Source of the DNA: Desulfotruncus arcticus DSM 17038
GTDB taxonomy: Bacteria; Bacillota; Desulfotomaculia; Desulfotomaculales; Desulfallaceae
Direction: 5' to 3'
Assembly (NCBI RefSeq): GCF_900113335.1
Contig: NZ_FOOX01000010.1
Span: forward strand, 1 to 64,000
Length of the DNA: 64,000 nucleotides
In this document: in pieces, positions 59,971-64,000 of the stretch
How positions within the stretch are numbered: the first letter of the stretch is position 1
Layout: each line of letters begins with the position of its first letter
Notes under the pieces: model-generated
What the model was told of the DNA's origin: nothing
Databases searched by the model: none
Seen by the model: only the letters and a program-made list of their open reading frames with translations
Made by a program: the position numbers and the translations under genes

Positions 59971-60624
59971 TCAATCCGGGACACCGCTCCCGTGGGCATC
60001 GTTATTCGCAATGCCATGGGCTGCGGCATATAATGCGGCCTGGACCCGATCCTTCAACTGTAGCTTGCCGAGTATACCGCTGATATGTTTTTTTACCGTA
60101 TGTTCGGTAATGTACAGCAGGGCGGCAATCTCTTTATTACTCAACCCCCGGGCCAGAGCCCGCAAAACATCAAGCTCACGCCCGGTCAATTCCGACAGCT
60201 GCGCGTTATCCCCCCGGGGCTGCCGCACCACTGACTGCATTACTGCGGGATCGAAATACGGTCGCCCCCGCCCCACCAGTCGCAAAGCCAAAAGCATTTC
60301 CTCCGGTAGCGCCTCTTTCAGAATATACCCGTCCACACCTGCCTCCAGAGCCTGGCTGATATCCTCCGCTCCAGAGTAAGTAGTTAAAACAATAAACCGG
60401 CAGCCCGGGAGATGCGGCCGTAAATTTTTAATAATTTCCACACCGTATTCCCCCGGCAGGCGCAGGTCCACCATAACCACATCGGGATGCAGCGGCGGTA
60501 TGAGCTGTTGGGCGTCCCTGCCGCTACCCGCCCAGCCGACCAGTTCAAAGTCATCTTCCATCTCCAAAACAGACCGGATGCCTTCCCTCACTAGCGGGTG
60601 ATCATCAACCACAGCAACCTTCAA
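59971..60624 (-). CDS. NarL/FixJ-family response regulator
   Basis: A 217-residue regulator: receiver domain (DDHPLVREGIRSVLEMED, phospho-Asp in DVVMVDLRLPGEYG, Lys in YILKEALPEE) and LuxR-type helix-turn-helix (ELTGRELDVLRALARGLSNK; ITEHTVKKHISGILGKL). The TTG at 60624 has GGAGGTGG upstream. Its start overlaps the kinase gene by 20 bp. It probably controls the surface-protein locus. Confidence 0.92.
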   Translation of the reverse strand: MKVAVVDDHPLVREGIRSVLEMEDDFELVGWAGSGRDAQQLIPPLHPDVVMVDLRLPGEYGVEIIKNLRPHLPGCRFIVLTTYSGAEDISQALEAGVDGYILKEALPEEMLLALRLVGRGRPYFDPAVMQSVVRQPRGDNAQLSELTGRELDVLRALARGLSNKEIAALLYITEHTVKKHISGILGKLQLKDRVQAALYAAAHGIANNDAHGSGVPD

Positions 60625-62353
60625 TATTACCACCTCCCGTATGTGCATGATCCGCGGTAACCCCGGCGGGCACTTTGCAGATCACACTGGTCCCTTTGCC
60701 AGACCCGGACTGTACATCAAAATCACCGTTAAAATCGGACATTAAACTGCGCATGTTCGCCAATCCCAGCCCCTTGCAGGCCGGTGCAATAACATTAAAC
60801 CCCTGCCCGTCATCACTTATTTCCAGACACATGTCCCCTGGGACCATCCGCAATGACACTTTGATGCTGTCGCACTTCCCGTGACGTACGGCATTGGATG
60901 TCGCCTCACACACGATACGGTAAAACGCCTTACGCAAGGCGGGACTTAAATCTTCTTCATCTCCCTCGTGCTTGAAATCCACTTCCACTCCGCTGAGCCG
61001 GGCCAACCTTTGCAGGTATGAAGACATCCCGGCAATAAAAACTTGCTCACCCCGCCGGCGCGGGCTGATTCTGTATATAGAGGCCCGCAGTTCCCTGGCA
61101 GCCCGGTTGGCAGTTTCCTGAACCAGGCTTAACTGCCGCTGTACTTGCTCATCCTGCAAACTCCCCTTCCGCCGGCCGAGGGCATGCAGGGCATAGACAA
61201 TGCTGAACAGATATTGCGATGCACCATCGTGAATCTCGCCGGCAATGCGGTTTTGCTCTTCCGATACCAGCAAGCGTGCCGCCAATTCGTCGGTTTTACA
61301 GCGTTCCAGTACGACGGCCCCCAGTTCCGCCAGGAAATGAACCGCCCGGGCATCGTTTTCAGTTTCATCATCGGACACGCCAAACCCCAGCCATCCATAA
61401 TGCGCCCCCGGCGATTGCACCGGCAAGCAAACTAGCTTATATTTACCCGTATCAGCACCAACAACCGGCAGGTAATGCTTGCTTTTAACGCCTTCCTTCA
61501 AGTAATGCCCGACGGCACTGGTTGCCTCTTTTTCAACCCCGCGGGGTAAAAGGCCTTCGGGATCAACCGTCTCCCAATATTCACTGCCGTCATCAAGTTC
61601 CAAATAACACAACCCCACCCGGGAACCGCTCAACTTCATGGAGTAATCGGCCAGCAGCCCGGCCAGGCGCCGTGGGTTTTCTCCGCTGGAAAACGCCTCC
61701 AAGGCCTGGTATAGGGACGAGATATGCGCCAAAGAATGCTCTGTAACCCGGTGTGCCAGAGCAAGACTGTCATAGGCCCGGGACAACTGCCGGGCCAGCC
61801 GTGCAAAGAGCTGCGCCGCCGTAGTCAGCAGTAAAAATACCAGCACCAGCCATGAATCTTCCCCCCATACGGTTAATATGGACGCGGCCTCATGTAAAAG
61901 AACAGTTCCCGTTGACGCCGCGGCTAGAAATACACAGAGCACCAGCCAGCAATACACCCCGGGCAGCAGTACCGCCGCCATAAAAATAGGGTTCAAGGCA
62001 TACCACATAAAAGGGCTATCCAGACCGCCGGTGGGAATCAATAACAAGGCAATACCGACGGTCTCTACGCTAACCAGACCCAGCAAAGCAGTGGAAGCTT
62101 CGCTGTTATGCTCATACAGGTACACCGAAACCCTTCCAGCCACCAGCAGGGCCGCAATTACCCCCAGTTTGAAATAAACCGGCGAATCCGGCGGTCCCAA
62201 AAGGTAAAACAAAGATGTCAACAACCAGGAAATATAGCGGTATAGTTCCAAAACCCGGGGTCCGCCGGGCAGACCGGAGGAAAAAACCGGCAGCAAACGC
62301 AGGTTTCCAATACCACCTGAATTATTTTCTTTGCCGGCAGTAAGCGTACTCAT
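60605..62353 (-). CDS. Membrane histidine kinase (HisKA_3 type) with GAF-like domain
   Basis: A 582-residue kinase: five or six N-terminal membrane helices (ELYRYISWLLTSLFYLL onwards), a GAF-like domain around residues 210-350, HisKA_3 with phospho-His in AGEIHDGASQYLFSI, and an HATPase (SNAVRHGKCD, DDGQGFN, GLGLANMRSLM). It is the partner of the NarL-type regulator. Its start overlaps the DUF5305-like gene by 4 bp, so the three genes are one transcript. Confidence 0.92.
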   Translation of the reverse strand: MSTLTAGKENNSGGIGNLRLLPVFSSGLPGGPRVLELYRYISWLLTSLFYLLGPPDSPVYFKLGVIAALLVAGRVSVYLYEHNSEASTALLGLVSVETVGIALLLIPTGGLDSPFMWYALNPIFMAAVLLPGVYCWLVLCVFLAAASTGTVLLHEAASILTVWGEDSWLVLVFLLLTTAAQLFARLARQLSRAYDSLALAHRVTEHSLAHISSLYQALEAFSSGENPRRLAGLLADYSMKLSGSRVGLCYLELDDGSEYWETVDPEGLLPRGVEKEATSAVGHYLKEGVKSKHYLPVVGADTGKYKLVCLPVQSPGAHYGWLGFGVSDDETENDARAVHFLAELGAVVLERCKTDELAARLLVSEEQNRIAGEIHDGASQYLFSIVYALHALGRRKGSLQDEQVQRQLSLVQETANRAARELRASIYRISPRRRGEQVFIAGMSSYLQRLARLSGVEVDFKHEGDEEDLSPALRKAFYRIVCEATSNAVRHGKCDSIKVSLRMVPGDMCLEISDDGQGFNVIAPACKGLGLANMRSLMSDFNGDFDVQSGSGKGTSVICKVPAGVTADHAHTGGGNIEGCCG

Positions 62354-63423
62354 ACCGTTGACCCCGTTTCAGAAATTACCCGTTCATTCATCGAGGACCG
62401 CGGAGGCGCATCACTCCGTTCCGGAGCTTCATTGGAAGCCAGGTAACAATACAAAGTTTTACCGTCCGGCACACAGTAGCGGCAGGTGTTATTGCCGTCT
62501 TCGCATATACTGATAATGCTCTTATCTCGCTCATCCGCCAGTTTGAGCAATTCTTTAAAGCTTTGTAAATGTATTACCGACAGCTCGCTATTAAGCAAGC
62601 TGTTTTGAGCGGTGATAATCCGGCTCCGGTAACGGCGGTTAATGGTAAGGGCCTCGGACTCAAACGGCTTATTGCGGCGATATAAACCAAACAACCAAAC
62701 AGCTGCTCCCAGGCCTAACAAAGTTAATCCACCAAAGATATACCTGGCATAAACAACCGGAACCCGGCAAACCAGAATATTTATGTAACCGGGTATAACT
62801 TTGGTATCGGCTAAAGAAACAATATTTTCTTGTTGTAGTTTACTCTGGGAGATAATCCGGTTTTGTGAAAGAGAGAACGAAAGAGAAGGATTAAAGTCAT
62901 TGGTAATTTCTTTGTTTGTAGCCTTGGTTTTGATAACCGGGGTTATGTCCAATAGATATCCGTTTCGGGGGCGTATTCCGGTTTCTTCTTCTACCTGTTT
63001 AATAAATTCCTGGATCGCCGGTAAAGGAACGATAAAGGCGTCATCAATAACCGGAAATGTTCCTGTTCCTTCAAATTTAGCTTCAGGGCTTAATATATAA
63101 TCCCGGCTCCACAAATCAACGTCATCTTCCCGGGCCCGCAGCTTTAAATCTACCGTTGACGTTCCCTCAACCGGAACTTTGGGATTAGACACTATATCCG
63201 CCTTTATTCCTACTTTAAACTCATCTATGATTTTGATGAAGTATTTTCCCGCTTGGTTGGTAAGCGGTTCCGGTTCGGGATAAAGTATGGACCTTTGGGG
63301 AATAACTGAATGGCTAAAGGTTACTCTTTGCTCCAGGGTTTGATTAATAACCTCTTTTTTAACCTCGGCCGGCGTAATCAAGGAATAGGCTGTAAGAATT
63401 AAAAACAAAACTGCAATAAGCAT
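62350..63423 (-). CDS. DUF5305-like membrane protein
   Basis: A 357-residue protein: membrane anchor LIAVLFLILTAYSLI, an extracytoplasmic region of about 210 residues, a second helix (YIFGGLTLLGLGAAVWLFG) and a cytoplasmic domain of about 110 residues. This architecture is that of DUF5305 proteins encoded beside SipW-type peptidases in archaea and Firmicutes. The ATG at 63423 has no ribosome-binding site; an in-frame ATT at 63504, 6 bases after GGGGGAG, would add 27 basic residues (YGLQKKLLSHHIRW) before the anchor and may be the real start. It overlaps the kinase gene by 4 bp. Confidence 0.8.
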   Translation of the reverse strand: MLIAVLFLILTAYSLITPAEVKKEVINQTLEQRVTFSHSVIPQRSILYPEPEPLTNQAGKYFIKIIDEFKVGIKADIVSNPKVPVEGTSTVDLKLRAREDDVDLWSRDYILSPEAKFEGTGTFPVIDDAFIVPLPAIQEFIKQVEEETGIRPRNGYLLDITPVIKTKATNKEITNDFNPSLSFSLSQNRIISQSKLQQENIVSLADTKVIPGYINILVCRVPVVYARYIFGGLTLLGLGAAVWLFGLYRRNKPFESEALTINRRYRSRIITAQNSLLNSELSVIHLQSFKELLKLADERDKSIISICEDGNNTCRYCVPDGKTLYCYLASNEAPERSDAPPRSSMNERVISETGSTV

Positions 63424-63530
63424 AACCGCCCATCGAATATGATGGGATAATAATTTTTTTTGTAAACCATAAGGTAATGAGGGTAATGTAGGTAATGCAG
63501 TAATTGTTATCTCCCCCTGTCAATTATTTA

Positions 63531-63568
63531 TTCAGTACTCAGGAGTCAGAATTCAGTAGTCAGAATGC
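63531..63568. repeat. Heptamer repeat patch, inverted
   Basis: TCAGTACTCAGGAGTCAGAA and the following bases match the patches at 9630, 31240 and 34963. Confidence 0.8.
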
Positions 63569-63619
63569 CTGCCCGGTTCTCCTCACACCGGCCTTGGCTT
63601 TTAGCTTTTGGCTTTGGTT

Positions 63620-64000
63620 TTATGGTCCTTCCCCCTCAATTGCTTCCACATATACCTCAACATCAAAATTTATCTCGGCCTGTCCTCCATCCCATTCAGC
63701 CGTTACCGTTCCTCTATAGTTATGTAGACCCGGTTCCTCAGCACCTGGAATTGCTATTTTAAGATCTGTAGAATCCCCGGGTGACAAATATAAATCGTCT
63801 ACATCAAACTCACCGGTACCGACAACCGTTATTTCTACTATTTCAGACTTATTGTTGGTAATAGTACCACAGCTGTCGGAAAAACCTTGTGTAATAGACA
63901 ACGAAGGCGGTATATCCACCGCAATAAGGGCTTCTTTTGAGTCAACTATCGTTAACCCGGCTTCATTTTTAACTTGAGCAGATGTATACCCCCAAACACC
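63620..64000 (-). CDS. Secreted TasA/DUF1102-like protein, N-terminus outside the window
   Basis: The frame stays open to the window edge, reading GVWGYTSAQVKNEAGLTIV and SKEALIAV before the visible 99-residue body that ends IEGEGP. The YTSAxVxNxA segment after a presumed signal peptide is shared with the gene at 57934. The body is acidic and resembles an immunoglobulin-like beta domain (NYRGTVTAEWDGGQAEINFD). It is a second probable substrate of the SipW-like peptidase and lies first in the locus as transcribed. Confidence 0.7.
   Translation of the reverse strand, partial: GVWGYTSAQVKNEAGLTIVDSKEALIAVDIPPSLSITQGFSDSCGTITNNKSEIVEITVVGTGEFDVDDLYLSPGDSTDLKIAIPGAEEPGLHNYRGTVTAEWDGGQAEINFDVEVYVEAIEGEGP

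Overview
The window reads as the chromosome of an anaerobic, low-to-moderate GC Firmicute of the Desulfotomaculum/Pelotomaculum (Peptococcaceae) type. This is an inference from gene content: an iron-only hydrogenase-like protein, a short hybrid-cluster protein, several small ferredoxin and zinc-ribbon proteins, 4Fe-4S MinD-type ATPases, arsenic resistance, a Gram-positive SLH protein and a SipW-like secretion locus. No rRNA or tRNA was found.

Layout. 1-1.1 kb: remains of an orphan CRISPR array without cas genes, split by two non-coding insertions. 1.1-7.1 kb: a sigma-54 activator facing a four-gene operon (short-chain dehydrogenase, acyl-CoA dehydrogenase, BadI/MenB-like hydrolase, CoA ligase) that looks like an anaerobic alicyclic (cyclohexanecarboxylate-type) pathway; a -24/-12 promoter and two matching dyads lie between them. 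7.3-16.6 kb: Nudix hydrolase, [FeFe]-hydrogenase-like protein, purine permease, lipoprotein, Hcp, SRAP protein and a large acyl-CoA dehydrogenase. 17-21 kb: an operon of an HMA-fold protein, PadR regulator, signal-less WtpA-like protein and TauE/SafE permease; FetAB exporter genes; a chimeric pseudogene. 21.2-30.7 kb: an arsenic/metal island with two ArsR repressors, two Acr3-type permeases, MFS, DGC, AhpD-like and metallochaperone genes, plus several decayed genes. The metallochaperone is a strong selenoprotein candidate: an in-frame TGA replaces a conserved Cys and is followed by a SECIS-like hairpin. 30.8-42 kb: small zinc-ribbon proteins, two flavoproteins, an isochorismatase-like hydrolase, a sodium/solute symporter pair, a cluster of Mrp/MinD Fe-S ATPases with a NifX-like protein, and an MFS gene. 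42.4-50.2 kb: the phosphate regulon phoP-phoR facing pstB-pstSCAB-phoU. 50.4-50.9 kb: an unexplained array of short hairpins with a shared loop and changing stems. 51-55.8 kb: GGDEF/HD protein, PIN-PhoH ATPase, a SARP-like response regulator. 55.9-64 kb: a surface-protein locus with an SLH protein, two related secreted proteins (one cut by the window end), an ER-type signal peptidase, a NarL-type two-component system and a DUF5305-like membrane protein.

Recurrent non-coding elements: three copies of a ~125-bp double-hairpin repeat (16.7, 36.7, 40.4 kb) and four patches of TGACTCC-type heptamer repeats (9.6, 31.2, 35.0, 63.5 kb). The most rewarding leads are the selenoprotein candidate, the hairpin array at 50.5-50.8 kb, the SipW-like surface locus, the sigma-54-controlled ring-cleavage operon and the 125-bp repeat. 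All functional calls rest on reading sequence motifs; no database search was run.
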